NCBI GenBank assembly: GCA_021613535.1
Contig: CP075493.1
Coordinates: 17,794,001 to 17,858,000, forward strand
DNA: 64,000 nucleotides
Reading direction: 5' to 3'
From: Adineta vaga
Lineage: Eukaryota; Rotifera
Shown here: positions 1 to 11,975 of the stretch, piece by piece
Numbering within the stretch: the stretch's first letter is position 1
Layout: every line of letters begins with the position of its first letter
The notes under the pieces: generated by a model
Database searches by the model: none
What the model saw: only the letters and a program-made list of their open reading frames with translations
Told to the model about the DNA's origin: nothing
Program-made: the position numbers and the translations under genes

Positions 1-2781
1 TCCACTGTCATCGCAAGTAACAGACAAAAGAACGCAAAAAGGAAAACTTCGCCTTCTGAATCACAGTAACCCAGGTCGACAAAACCGATATTGGATTCCG
101 TCAGTAGAATTTCCGTCGGAAGCAGCAAATTTTATTAGCGTTCTTTTTAGCTATATTTTATTACGGTCTTATGGTCACCAGAACAGTGCTCCTTTCGATT
201 TTTCCAAAAACTATCTACTGTTTTCTTCGTTTCAAAACCCTCTAAAAATGCTCTCTAAAAATGAATTATAATAATTGTATGTAGAGTTCTTCGATCTTCG
301 ACAGTTTCTATAATCCTTATTGTTTAGAACCAATAAACCGCATTTTTTACGGGCTTTCATTTGATATAAAATTCATTATTAACTTTATTTGGAAATATGA
401 CAGAACATCCCTATCAAAATATTTTTTCCAATCTAGTAATACGATAAACAATTACTTATTATTATATATCTATTTGTTCAAGAAATAAATTAGCAAAAAG
501 ATCAGATATTGTTGTATTGATTAAATCTCGATTCATCGTTGATTATAAAAAGATTCTGTTAAATTAATATTATTTATATATTAGTGAAATATATTAACAA
601 ATGATTGATTAGAAAAACGAGGAGAATCAGTTGGTGGAAAGTCTTATGTATGCTTTTCAGGCGAAAGTATGATATATTCATAATTTGATATAATAGCATT
701 TCCATGATTTATACTTCTATACGAGCAGTTGATTTATTCTATATTCAATCATAGAATTGAGTGGTTTATTAAAAGTTAATCGAATAGACAGTTGACATGA
801 TTTTTGAATAAATTGTAATGGAGAAAAGATAAAACGATAATAATCTTTTTGTATGTCAATAAACAAATATGAAATAAGATCCATTTTTCATTCATCTAAA
901 ATCAATTGATTTGAACAGATCTATAAAATAAATATTAATTTTCTTGGAAAAATTTCATAATAAAAAACTTTCTTTATTTCAATTAATTGTTTATAGAAAT
1001 TCAAAGGTAATCTATGAAATGTTTTCGTGAAACTTTGATATTGAAAGATAGTAAGATCAATGATCAATAGAATTAAGTAGACCATTGACTAAAATGTTGA
1101 GTCATTATTCGATCAAATATTATTTGTAAATTCTCTTAGAGAAAATTATCTTTTAATTAAATTAATTCATTAGAAATCTGAAATAATTTTATTATGATTG
1201 ATGTTGATTATACTCTTCGATCAATCTTTATAAAAAAATAAAAAAACCTTTAAAAAATAATATACGATATGGATTTCTCGATGAAATGCCTCAAGTGACA
1301 AGAAGTAAATTTATGATTTAATAATAAAAATAAAATAAACTTCGAATCTAAACTTTATCTCATTTGAAATCTTCGTATTATAAGAATAAGTCATTTTTTA
1401 TTTATCAAATAAATTGAATCTATTTTTTGAAATTCATCTGATTCAATTTCATATATAGAGATAAAATATTTATCTGTTGAAACGAGTATCATATGTGATA
1501 TTAGTTTATATAGTTATTGAAGAAATTATTGTTTAATAACATGTTCATATTAAAATAAATAAGTAATAGAAGAAAAAGAGAAATATCTTATCTGTCAAAT
1601 AAATAATTTCTTCATAGAAAACTATAAGCGTTTTGTTTCATTTGAAGAAATGGAAAGAAAATCAGATATGACAAATATATAATTGATGGAATTTTAAATC
1701 ATTTACAGATATTATAAATTAAATGTAAAATTAGATCTCAGTTTTTATTAAGTAAAAAGAAGTTCAATGATTTTTTTTAAAAAAGAACGATCTATAATAC
1801 TAATTAGATAAATATCATCAGCAACAAATTCATTTTGAATAAAACAATAAAATTAATGATATGAATAATCAGTTTATAATCTAATTTTGATTCTTTAACA
1901 AAAAATAAAATGTAATTATATATGAAAATTAAGAATTGATTCAATTCATTGAATTAAATTTAAAAATAACTATTGTTTCTATTTGTAATAAATATTCTTT
2001 TTTTGAAAAAGATCAGTTGGAAAATTATTTTGATATTTTGTTAAATAAAACATTTTTTAAATATTAATCTTGTTTTGTCTCTGATATTCATTCATTATGA
2101 AAATAGTTGAACAGATTTAATTTTTATTTTACTTTTCAAAAGTTAATTCTATAAAAATAATAATAAATTTTAAAAGATCTTAATATAAAATAAACTTTGA
2201 TATACAATGAAATTCTTTATAGAATTTTTCTTTTTTCAAGATTCGAAAAATAAAATAAAATATCTGAAATTGAATACTTGATTTTCTATTTCTATGAGTA
2301 AATCATTTTTATTAAAAATCTTGAAATATACGATATGATAATCACAAAAAGATGCTATGACGTCATAGATTTTTTTTAGAAAGAAATCCTAAAACTATTT
2401 GTCTAAAATATCAATTCGATTAATCTTTTTATTCTCATAGTTAATATTGAAATACTTTGATGATTTTAGAGTAATCAATAAAGTTTTTTGACAAATATTT
2501 AATTGAGTACAATTGATAAAAAAGAAAGCATGACGCATTCATTCATTCTTTCGTCTCTTTTATTCGATATGAAAAAAAATTCTGTTGATACTATAAAATT
2601 TTGTGGTTTCTTTTCTTCTCAATCAAACGTTTTGCATAGATATAAAATGAGATGAGAAAAAAAAGTCAGAATAAGCTTTTAATTTTTGAAATATCATGTA
2701 TTTATGAAAAGAAGGTTTCTCTATGTTTTTATTTTCAGTTCATATTTGATTAAATTACAATTTTTGTAACATTTATTATAA
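1..2781. other. Gene-poor AT-rich region
   Basis: No convincing gene is visible here. The first 70 bases read open on the plus strand and stop at 67-69, so they could be the tail of a gene that begins outside the window, but about 22 codons cannot be identified. The rest is AT-rich with frequent stops in all frames and no recognisable repeat. Confidence 0.5.
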
Positions 2782-3465
2782 ATGGATTGTAAGTTATCAA
2801 AAGAATCTATCATGGAATTGCAATTAATTCCATCGAAAATAATTACTGATGAAAGTCTTTGTCCATGTTGTAAACAACAAATTATTCAACATCGAAATGG
2901 ACAACGTAAAAGAATTTATTTCGAAAGATTTTTATCAATTGATTAAAAGTTTTGAAAATTTCTTCTAGGAATCGGTCGAATTCCGTTTACTCGTCACAAT
3001 ATTTTACCTCGAATAAAACGTGCCTCTCGAAAAAATGCATCCGTTGGAATAATTGTGACAACTGTTGTTGCAATTGTTATCTTTATGCTTAGTTCTTATA
3101 CTAATTACTTAGTTTCTATTCGTGGTGATAAAGATAAAAATTTATCTAATTTTGTAAAAATTCATCGGCAAAATATCTCTAATACAAACTGTTCGGAAAA
3201 CAAAAGCAATTCTTTAAAAGGTTCTTTCTTTTCTCGTTGGAAATTCATGAATAATGAACTCAATCGAAAACTTCGAAATCAAAGAATTCAATTTTTTATC
3301 CTTTCATCTATTCTTTTCTTTATATTAATCATTATAATCATAGTATTCATTTACCTATGTTTATTCAAATTTATCAAATATTTAAAAAATCGAAAAAACT
3401 CAAATGACATACAAGGAATTCCAATTCCAATAACTATATTGAATTGCATGGGAACACAGATATAA
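2782..3465 (+). CDS. Two-exon membrane protein with CPCC motif, unknown function
   Basis: Exon 1 is 2782-2905 and exon 2 is 2969-3465, joined across a 63-nt intron (GTAAAA...TTCTAG) in phase 1. The spliced product is about 206 residues. Residues 28-31 are CPCC, a possible metal-binding or redox pair. Two strongly hydrophobic stretches follow, one near residues 70-90 and a second of about 28 residues near 150-178. The linker between them holds potential N-glycosylation sites (NIS, NTN-type). The intron has the length expected for this genome, and removing it extends the open frame upstream into a start codon that the unspliced frame lacks, which supports the model. I do not recognise the family. 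It could be an accessory ORF of the neighbouring Athena-type cluster, but nothing ties it there directly. Confidence 0.55.
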
Positions 3466-3680
3466 ATTTACTTAGAAAACATAAATACTTCTTCAATAAG
3501 AAATTAATTAAGAAAAAAAAACTTAATATATCAATAACATTCTTTTTTTATATTTTATTTTTGTTTTTACAATAATAAAATATGAAACTATCAAAATTTA
3601 ATTCATTAATTCATTCGAATGAATTTCATCAGATTTTAATCAAAATTTTAATAGAAAAATACTTTCTTTTCGTATATGTT

Positions 3681-4028
3681 ACAGGGGAAATTAAAATTAT
3701 GTTGTTTTCTCCTACATTCTGTAAGAAAACTATTAGGATTTTAACTTGCACGATCTTGTGAATGAGATTGAAAGTGAAATTAATGGTAAGAATGAACGTG
3801 TAAGTCAGAATAAAGGTGAAACGACCTCCTACACCCTCACCTTCATGCTCAGCTTTATCTTCATCTCCTCATCCACACTTACACCAACACCCACACTTTC
3901 ACTCTTAGGACTCTGGAAGTCAAAATTCTGATCATTTTCTAACAGAATGTAGGAAAAACCAAAATAATTTTAGTTTGCCCTGGGGGAGATTAAAATTTTA
4001 ATTTCCCCTTACAGGAATTTTAAATTGC
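3681..4028. repeat. MITE-like element with imperfect inverted ends
   Basis: The left end (TTACAGGGGAAATTAAAATT) and the right end (AATTTTAAATTGCCCTGTCA) are imperfect inverted copies. A second inverted pair lies inside (CTCCTACATTCTGTAAGAAAA near 3711 and TTTTCTAACAGAATGTAGG near 3933). No transposase is present. The middle (about 3828-3905) is a degenerate C-rich tract of CACCCTCACC/CACACTTACACC type that resembles the complement of the telomere-like repeats near 12 kb. A short open frame across this tract is low-complexity and is not called as a gene. Confidence 0.4.
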
Positions 4029-4600
4029 CCTGTCACATATACATGAGTTTATACATAATGAGACATTTTATTCTGTTTTCACTATCATATAAATTACTTT
4101 TTGCATCGCATGATGTTTCTTCAAATAGAAAGTTTAGATTTTCTTTGTTACTTCATTTTTTCATAGCAATCAGCGCAACACATATATATGCAAGAACAAG
4201 TTGAACAAATCCAATAAGACAATCTTCAATTGTACAAAAATTAAAATAGATAATTATGATCATTTCTTATATTACATAAATTAGAAGAAAATATTAATTA
4301 TTTAAATGATTTGATAATTATTCTTGGAGATAATATCAGAATTTGAAAAGATTATTCAGTCTACCTACGTATTTGAAATAATTGTATTAAAAGAATATCT
4401 TAAATCAACTTTGAAGATTGATTTGGTTTTTTTCTGACCGTTAGATGATTCATAGATATATAAATAAGATTTGTCCAATAATTACCTCACATCTTTTTTC
4501 TTAAAAAAAAACGTATTTCAAAATAATAATGAGAAAATTTATTATTTATACAAAGTCAAACGACATTGATTTGATTTAAATATTTTTATAGAAGTTAATA
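4029..4600. other. No gene seen
   Basis: AT-rich spacer between the MITE-like element and the small secreted-protein gene. I see no coding potential or clear repeat. Confidence 0.5.
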
Positions 4601-4843
4601 TTAAACACAACAATAGAATTTGACACCTATCCAACAATATGCTCCATCTCCAAATTTACTTGTTTCCATATTTGTAGTGTGTGTTGGACAACCAGAACCA
4701 ATAAAACAAAATGGTGCATATCCTTGCCAGAAACATACTTGACCAGATGGTTCAGAATAAAGTCGAAATTTTTCTGCATTACAAAAGAAATTCTTATATT
4801 CAATTATAATTATCAATAAAAGAAGATAATGTGCACAACGCAT
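4601..4843 (-). CDS. Small secreted cysteine-rich protein
   Basis: A single-exon frame of 80 residues. The ATG at 4843-4841 is preferred over the GTG just upstream. Residues 1-23 form a signal peptide (hydrophobic core LLLLIIIIEY, likely cleavage after CNA). The mature part has cysteines in the pattern C-x6-C-x5-C ... C-x7-CC, with the local motifs CFWQGYAPFC and GDGAYCWIGVKFYCC. The C-W-x-G-x-A-P-F-C ... G-x-x-C-W-x-G-x-K-x-x-CC layout resembles short secreted cysteine-rich proteins seen in several invertebrates. Three disulphides are possible. Function unknown. The frame is intact and there are no introns. Confidence 0.6.
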   Translation of the reverse strand: MRCAHYLLLLIIIIEYKNFFCNAEKFRLYSEPSGQVCFWQGYAPFCFIGSGCPTHTTNMETSKFGDGAYCWIGVKFYCCV

Positions 4844-5585
4844 CACTACAATTCGTATCTAAAATTGCAAAAAAATCTAAATCACTTTTTAATCAACAAA
4901 ATCTTAACGAGAATATAGAATTATAAAGTAAAATAGTTAAGAAGTTAAATTTATTAGATAGTATTTAATATAAAACGTTCAAACAACGTGAAATTCTAAT
5001 GATTTATCAGATAAATATAATGATAATATTAAAAATAAAAGTAAATAGAAAATACTAATAAATAATATATTATTTATCTCTGATAACATGTGATTCTGAT
5101 CGCAATAAATACACATAACATCTCTTTGACTCTATTCTGTCTTCAAATTAACTATTCTCTGGATGTTCTCTACTAGAGATAAGTAGAAGTCTTTTTATGT
5201 ATACATATATATTATTCAGAACGAATAAAAATACAAATAGACATAAGAAGAAGAAGAAGAGGAAAGAAAAAGATATCGAATAAGTTATATGTTGATGCAA
5301 CAAGAATAAAGAATATCTCTAACTCGATGTATTATCAATCAATCAATTTTGTTATGTATCAACACTAAACGTCTTGATAGCATGTCAAGAAAAAGGACAT
5401 TTCTCAATTACTATTACTAAAGTCAACATTTTGGCTCTTTTGTATTGTAACATAGGAAAAAAAGACAATCGAGATTTATTTTATTTATTTTAATAGAGTT
5501 TGTTATATCGATATGTTTTGTCTCTCGACATAATAATTTATGAACGATAAATAAAAATATCAAAGATCTTGATTGGGAAATAAAA
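4844..5585. other. No gene seen
   Basis: AT-rich sequence with a purine-rich stretch (about 5236-5275, GAAGAAGAAGAAGAGG). No gene or clear repeat is visible up to the truncated end of the Athena-like ORF. Confidence 0.5.
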
Positions 5586-8011
5586 TTGCAGTTGTTGGTG
5601 TTTGCATTGAAGATACAATCGGTCTTAATGGAGTTCCCTCCTACAAATACTCATAAAAATGAATTTTGATAGAGAATAAAAGATATTCAAAAATTACCTT
5701 ATGTGGTTTTGGAATAAAATATAGACAGGCGATCTCGACGTTAGCTCGTTTTGGTATCATTTTTTCTAATTGCCATGCAAGAATTTGTTTTTTCGAACGA
5801 AGATCATTGAGCAGTTTAACAACTTTGTCAAAAACTGACCATAATGGATCATCTTCTAATTCGACATATGCTCCAGTTCTTTGTCGATAAACATTTACTT
5901 TTTCTTCATAATCTTTCGCATCACCGAGTGAAATACACCACTCTTATCGGTTACACGAAGAATTTGATTATTTTTTTCCAAACGATATTGAATTGACCGA
6001 ATTAGTTTAAGTTCTTTTCGTGCGCGATGTGTATCAATATAAGATATTGGAGCCATGTATTGTTCGCATAAATAACTTGCTAATTGATGAGATAACTGTT
6101 TAATAACTGTGGATGTAGGTTTCATATGATGACTACGCATAAGATAAGGAACAATGACATCAAGAATGTTGTTATATTCTCGTTCGATTTGTTTTTTCCG
6201 ACGTTCATAACAATGAAGGTAACTTTGATTTGGTCGAATATAACTAGGACCTTTTCGAAAATACAAACATACAACAGACTCATTGTCTTTTCAAGAGAAT
6301 GAAAAATAAAATTGATTATAATTATATACATACCGTTTTGTGAAAGATATTCTAATTGAGTACGATTCAATGCTATTTTTTTAACATCAACAATAGTCTG
6401 AGGATAGACATTGATAATATTTTGCGGTAAGAATGATTGTTGATGACGACGACGATGCCGTGTTAATTTTACATGAAGACATGCTTCTTTGAAACGTATT
6501 TTACGCATAAGTTTTTGTGTATAATGATTTAAATAAGATTGCAGAAAATACATTAAGATATTGATTTGATGTTTATAATTAGATGAACTTGGATTCTGAA
6601 TCTGATACTGAAGACTGATGAGATCTTCTTGATATAAATGTTCATAATCTTGAATTTGTTGTTCATATTCTCGTAATTTAGCATCTAATGTAACTCTTTT
6701 GAGTTCTTGTAACATTTTATAACGTCTTTTTGTTAGTTGTTGCAGATCAACATTAGATATGACAGTATCGAGAGATTCTGGTAATTGATGACATAGAACT
6801 CGTTGTTCAAACATTGTTAATTCTTCAAATACTTCCAGTTGTTTTTGTCGAATACTAGTTAAGCGAGTGATTACTTGAAACTAAAGAAACATGGAAAGAA
6901 TGATAGAAATAAATCAACAGATAACACTTACCTGATCAGTATTTAAGTAATAGTAAGATAATTGTTTAAAAAGTTCTTTTTCATGTATTTCATCTTTGAA
7001 TTTGTGCACTTGATAACGAACTGTTCGCATCAGATCTATATGATGTAAACGAACAAATTCTTTCAATTGTAGATCGATGATTTCCAACAAAGATAGTGAA
7101 GACGGACAAGTTAAGGATTGATCTGTTAATTCAGTTGTACATTTATCAACTTTATCTCGTTATAATAATAAGTAATCTTTGAGATATTTTTGAATGACAC
7201 CAAATTCAGATGTTTGCATAATCTTGAGAATATCTTCCTTTTTTTTTTTTGAAAAACCATAGACAATTAAAAGTTGAATATATATATATATAAATATGTC
7301 TTGAATACTTACAGGCCAAATATAAAATCTGGAGCCGCAATCGACATAAGTCTGATAAAGATACCGAATTTGGTCAATACAAAATTGCGGGTCGAGGAGT
7401 TGAAGATGTTCTAAGATGAAGTGTTGTTCTTTTCTCTTATTGATTTTATGGTTTAATTGTAAGCGTAACAAATGTAGAAGTAATTTTCGTGGCCTTAAAT
7501 ACTTCGATGACTTGTATAATATGATAGTATTATTATTATTATTATTATTATTATCGGAACTATCGTCATTATGATTATTAGATGAATTTGTATGTTGACT
7601 TGACTTCTTTTTCTTCTTAGACGCATTTTGATGAGATAGTGATAATTGACTGAGTGATTTCATCGAAATAGATATAAGATTTTGTTGAGATTGATCTCTC
7701 TTGCGTTTCGTCGATTGTTTGAGATGATCATTTATAGTCGAATGATCATTTGGAAGTTGTTCGGATATTGTATCATGTTTTGTTTGAATTAAAGTTATGA
7801 TTTGTTCTTCAGTTAGACCACGAGTTCGACATTTTCGTTTGAAATGTTGTAACTTCCGATTTCCATGGCATCTTTTGCTGTTAGTCTTCATTTTTTCGTT
7901 GCATATAATAAACGGTTGTGTTTCATGTATAAATGTGCTTGAATGAGGAATGATATTCTCTATCAAATGAGAAAAAGAATGTTGATTATTATCACTCTCA
8001 CAGTTGTCCAT
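5586..8011 (-). pseudogene. Athena-type Penelope-like element ORF, N-terminal part, decayed
   Basis: Five minus-strand exons can be joined: 8011-7313, 7237-6934 (approximate 3' end), about 6880-6334, 6250-5698 and 5640-5586. The order is a basic N-terminus with RTRGLTEEQI, a Ser/Asn-rich spacer, a long helical region, then LEYLSQNGPSYIRPNQSYL, ILRVTDKSGVFH and CLYFIPKPHK, and finally EGTPLRPIVSSMQTPTT. These last blocks match the region just before and at the start of the reverse transcriptase fingers in Penelope-like elements. Three lesions are visible: an in-frame TAA near 7158-7160, a one-base loss after KSGVFH (about 5930), and an abrupt end at about 5586 soon after RT motif 1, so the catalytic core is missing. 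No GIY-YIG domain is present, as expected for Athena. Confidence 0.75.
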
Positions 8012-8164
8012 AATTTATCAGTAGGATTAGTCAAGTAAACACATATATATATTAATTCTATCTAGAATATAAAATAAATATGATTAAAAAAAGATAGTTT
8101 CATGACTTTTCAATTATAGACAATAAAAAATAGAATTTATTTCAAGAGAAGATAACTGATACAT

Positions 8165-9088
8165 TCATGATGATAGTTTATTTTTAATCTGTTCATATAC
8201 GACAATATCAACACCAGGCATGGTTGATGATGGAACAATCGCTGCGGTTGTACGTCCAGCTGTTGATGGATATGATGGTGAGAAAACTGCACGGAAAAAT
8301 GGCGAACTATCCGGAGATTTATATCGAGGAACTTTAAAATAATTTGAACAAGCTGAAAAAATTGGGACCAATTTGTTTTGTTTGATATCCATTTCTATGA
8401 TAAAACATTCAGATATAATATCATCTATTTCCAAGTCATTTACTAGCTGAACGGAGCTTATCGATGGATCATGAATTGTAGGATTGAGCCATTTATTTTC
8501 TATGACGAGAGTATATTTATATCTAAAATATAAATGTATACAGATATATGACATGCTTTCAGCAACAGAATGATGTTTCAAATCTTTATGGTATATAATG
8601 CAAAAACGAAACAAGAGAGAAAGAGATACAATACAAAAGACAGTAGTTAACACAACACACACACATAGAATACTATAAAGTCTACAGAATCATTTGAGCT
8701 GATGTTGGAATCATTCTTTGTCAGATTCATTTATGATCGACATGTACTTGATACATCTTGATAATGATGCAATATCAGGTAGTAGAAGAGATGGATCTGA
8801 CTCTGGTATATTGAATGTAACCGTTCGACGTTGTGATCGTCGATTTGGATCCTTGAGTATCGGTGTTGATGCTCGTGGTGTTGGTACAATTAAAGTCGGT
8901 CGTATTGGTGATGGTAAATTAGAAAATTGTTCAGCTTGCGTGGATGGTATCACACCATTACAGAAGTCCATAGGTTCTATACATTTGTTGCTCTCTGATT
9001 TGTAGTAGAAAAATAAACCATTTTCATCTGAAATATATATTTGTAAGCGTCTTACTGTTTGGATTCTTATTGTCACAGGCAGAGGCAA
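8165..9088 (-). CDS. Unknown ORFs in the Athena-like cluster
   Basis: Two minus-strand open blocks lie close together. The upstream one (9088-8711) is Pro/Ser/Arg-rich, contains RRSQRRTVTFNIPESDP and ends with a stop. The downstream one (8662-8165) has a hydrophobic start (VLTTVFCIVSLSLLFRF), which may be intronic, and an open segment ending ...YEQIKNKLSS. They may be exons of one gene or two neighbouring genes; a clean splice could not be assigned. Neither is recognised. Same strand and position suggest accessory ORFs of a Terminon-like retroelement, but this is inference. Confidence 0.35.
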
Positions 9089-9340
9089 ATGAATTCATCG
9101 AAGCCATTTGTAGACAAACGTAATTCAAATACGATAATTGAAAGAATGAAATTGATGGTAGTTTAGATCTGAAATGAAACAAACTAGATTGTTTGATACG
9201 TTCTGTTTCGATTCTTTTCTTTTTGTTTTATTAATAGCAAAATTTATTTTAGAAAGAAAGTTGTTACATTAACTTGAATGAGCAAAATAAACACATGGAA
9301 TAAAAGATGATTTTCGATAGGTTCATGATGACGAGTGTTC

Positions 9341-10080
9341 ATTGTGAATCAGTAAAGATGTAACTTTCAAAAAAATTCCAATCATCTAATTCCAATCGTG
9401 CTCCGTACCATATTTCTTCAGTTGGTTCAGTTTCCGAGCTTATATGTTGATTTGATGGATCATCTTCTTTTCCTTTTTGGTTTTCTGGTGGTGTTAATGG
9501 AATATCTGTTTGATAAGTAGCACCTATCGCTTCACTATAACTAATACCATAGTCTTCTATCTATAAATAATGATTGAAATGACAAAAGTATATTTTTGTA
9601 CAGATTTCTTTTTCTTTTTCTTTTTTAATGTTGACTATTGCATATGAATTACCTTACAACGTTGAATTCGAACATAACATCGGAGAAAAATCAATTAAAT
9701 TTAGATCTGTGTTAGTTTCTAGAGTGTGTTGAATATTATTGATTTCCTTTTGATCGTTTGCCATAGGTAGTTTTGTATCATCAGTAGTTGGCAATGGAAG
9801 AAGTTTCTAATAAAAAATGAAACACATATCATGACGACTGGATGGATTTCGACTTATACATTTACTTGTTCGATTTGGTGGTGCTGCTGCTGTTGTTGTT
9901 CTTTGATATCATCTGAAATAGAAAGAAGAAGATCAAATTTGTGATCTTAATGGAAAGTAAAATAATTTCTGATTCGTATTACTTTCATTTTGACATCCTT
10001 CTTTAACAGTGGTAGTAGTCGTTTTTCGAAGCACATGAGTAGACATGTTTTCTCGAAGATTATCTACAATCAGAAAAGGA
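9341..10080 (-). pseudogene. Multi-exon unknown gene, probably frameshifted
   Basis: Minus-strand exons can be followed: about 10063-9984 (MSTHVLRKTTTTTVKEG...), a Gln/His-rich exon about 9913-9866, an exon about 9809-9655, and a last exon about 9559-9341 ending in an acidic segment with EPTEEIWYGARLELDDWNF and a stop. The third exon must change frame near 9690 to reach the block LRCYVRIQRCK that splices to the last exon, so a one-base lesion is likely. Function unknown. It lies between the DEDDy exonuclease and the unknown ORFs at 8.2-9.1 kb, all on the same strand. Confidence 0.35.
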
Positions 10081-10320
10081 GAATATTGAACAAATACAAA
10101 TCTAAATAATCGGTTCATCAAGTTTTTTTTTGTTTTTTGGGAAAATTTCAACAAAAAAGACAAATAAATGAACTAAGACATAAATACACATAAACACAAA
10201 AAGAAAAAACGAACAAGTACGCGGATAGCCTTTGATGTTTCATTGGCTGATCGATTCTGAAAGAGAAAGAGATTCACTAGTGTAAATGTTCCAATAAGCC
10301 TATATCTCTTACAATTTGAA

Positions 10321-11130
10321 TTATTTGCTTTTGTTGTAATTGTCGAGTTGCTCTTTTGTCCAGTCGAATTCGATCAACATTCGTAATTTGGTGACAGCCA
10401 AACAATCATAGACTGCATATTGAATAAGTGCTGCACAAAGCTTCTTTTGTTTTTCATTGTTACCTACGAGTTGTCGACGCCACTTACTATTCGTATGGCT
10501 TTTATCGAGGAATTCATTGAAGGCATAAGCAATCGCTTTCTGAAGTGACCATTGATGTTTCTTTTCCTTTATCGGTCGATGTTTGCATGCACACAACGTG
10601 TGATCATCTTCATATGGTGGAAGACCACAATCATGAACGAAAACTTTGTTATACCATATTTTGAAAGCATGTTGTACATCGATGTTACTGATTGCATGAA
10701 GAACTGGCCAGGAAATTAGGTCATAATGCATAAATCGACGTAATTCTTGTATAATATTACCCCACGAAAGAATGACATGAGATGAATTGAAAATCACTCC
10801 AAGAAGTGATTTTATCAACCATAATGTAAGTGTTGATGGTTCAGGTAGATGACATGTTTCGATTAGAAGAATAACTGAATGTTTTCGTATGAATTCAATT
10901 TGAATTAATGCTGCTTCTTTTACGTAATAATCGTGTTCGGTGTCGATCGTATATTTTGTTGTATTTCTTGCTAGTTCGATAAGATAATGTAATACGGATG
11001 GATCAGTTTTTCGATTGATACGATGCACTCGCCAAGAATTCAATGGAACGAATGATGGTAAAATACTAAGTTGTAAATTTAAGAGACGTTTACGTTCAAA
11101 TGATGATAGATTTGGATTTGATTGCAACAT
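10321..11130 (-). CDS. DEDDy-type 3'-5' exonuclease, Athena/Terminon-associated
   Basis: An open frame of 269 residues. Three motifs fit the DEDDy exonuclease family: IDTEHDYYVKEAALIQIEFI (Exo I, D-x-E) near residue 80, SWGNIIQEL (Exo II region) near residue 140, and YAVYDCLAVTKL (Exo III, Y-x3-D) near residue 246. A Cys/His group (CGLPPYEDDHTLCACKH) sits between Exo II and Exo III. The family normally trims 3' DNA or RNA ends. DEDDy exonuclease ORFs have been described as passengers of telomeric Terminon retroelements in bdelloids, and here the gene sits immediately downstream, on the same strand, of an Athena reverse transcriptase tail. The Exo II aspartate is not obvious (Asn in SWGN), so activity is uncertain. 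Confidence 0.65.
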   Translation of the reverse strand: MLQSNPNLSSFERKRLLNLQLSILPSFVPLNSWRVHRINRKTDPSVLHYLIELARNTTKYTIDTEHDYYVKEAALIQIEFIRKHSVILLIETCHLPEPSTLTLWLIKSLLGVIFNSSHVILSWGNIIQELRRFMHYDLISWPVLHAISNIDVQHAFKIWYNKVFVHDCGLPPYEDDHTLCACKHRPIKEKKHQWSLQKAIAYAFNEFLDKSHTNSKWRRQLVGNNEKQKKLCAALIQYAVYDCLAVTKLRMLIEFDWTKEQLDNYNKSK

Positions 11131-11402
11131 ATTATTTATGTATGTCGACTTGAAATAAGATCAGGTTTGAAATGTTAGATAAGATTGTGATATTTGTATA
11201 GAATGTAGATGTAAGTATATCTAAAACAAGACATAAAAATCGATTAGAGAATGTTATACGTATACTGGAAAGAAAGTTTAGATGATTTATTTTTCAATTA
11301 TCAATTGGTTGTTTTATATTACAATGATACAATATCTTATAGAAACAATCGAACCGAAAGAGAAAGAGAAAAAGTAATACAATTTAGAAATATGTAACAT
11401 TG
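11131..11402. other. Spacer, no gene
   Basis: AT-rich spacer between the exonuclease and the reverse transcriptase tail. Nothing was recognised. Confidence 0.5.
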
Positions 11403-11897
11403 TCATTTTCGAGGCGATAATAAGGTGTTGAGTGAATGAATATATTTTGTTGTTAAGATAACTTTGCGGTTGTCAGGAGATAATGTTGGATGATATGCAA
11501 AAGTTGTTGACCATCGATCAAGAAAATCTTGATTGAATTCACATCTTGGACCATAATCATAGATATAATTGAAATGAATTACTTTATTTTTATCATCTAG
11601 TTCTTGTAATTTTTTTGAACGTTCTTGTTTGAAATCAAAGAATTCAAACCATCGTCGACGAAATATATGATAATTTATTTGATCTGAACAATATCGGATG
11701 GATTGTGTTTCGTAATAGTCGAAGAAATGTTGTACATGACTTTCAACAAAGAAAAATGAATAACCATTGACAAGATAGGTTAGTTCGAGATAAAGACGTT
11801 CCTGATGGAAATCTTCTGCTGTTGAACAATAACATACAGCTCGAAGAAGTGCTGATCGAAGAGAATAACTATGTTCTAATTTTGAATGACCATTCAC
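11403..11897 (-). pseudogene. C-terminal fragment of Athena-type reverse transcriptase (5'-truncated)
   Basis: An open frame of about 164 residues with no convincing start. It contains LRSALLRAVCYCSTAEDFHQ, ERLYLELTYLVNGY and FVESHVQHFFDYYET. These resemble the thumb and C-terminal extension that follow the catalytic core in Penelope-like reverse transcriptases, where short 'ALLRA-CS...E-LT-NGYP-F' blocks recur. The upstream coding sequence is missing and replaced, within a few bases, by the G-rich repeat at 11901. This is what a 5'-truncated telomeric retroelement capped by telomere repeats would look like. Family assignment comes from motif resemblance and the nearby Athena N-terminal ORF. 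Confidence 0.55.
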
Positions 11898-11900
11898 ATA

Positions 11901-11970
11901 TGAGGGTGTGTGGGTGTGAGGGTGAGGGTGAGATTAGTTACCACAAGAATAAAAGGGTGAGGGTGTGAGT
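11901..11970 (+). repeat. Telomere-like G-rich repeat array 1
   Basis: 11901-11932 is an irregular array of GAGGGTGTGTGGGTGTGAGG type. After a 22-base unique segment (ATTAGTTACCACAAGAATAA) it resumes at 11955-11969 (GGGTGAGGGTGTGAG). The G-rich strand runs toward the right, and the array abuts the 5'-truncated reverse transcriptase fragment. Bdelloid telomeres are known to be G/T-rich (TGTGGG type in Adineta and Philodina). TGTGGG occurs here, but the main unit is GGGTG(A)/GTGAG, so the array is telomere-like rather than canonical. Confidence 0.6.
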
Positions 11971-11975
11971 AGAAT

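Noticed and set aside
2350-2362. TGACGTCA palindrome as a CRE-type promoter site
   Set aside because: A single 8-bp match in AT-rich sequence with no gene close enough to support it.
3746-3931. 61-residue plus-strand open frame
   Set aside because: It crosses a degenerate C-rich repeat and the inverted repeats of a MITE-like element; the protein is low-complexity and has no proper ATG.
5666-5890. 74-residue plus-strand open frame
   Set aside because: It is the antisense of the Athena-like exon that encodes the residues before the reverse transcriptase domain.
8718-9005. 95-residue plus-strand open frame
   Set aside because: Antisense shadow of the minus-strand open block at 8711-9088.
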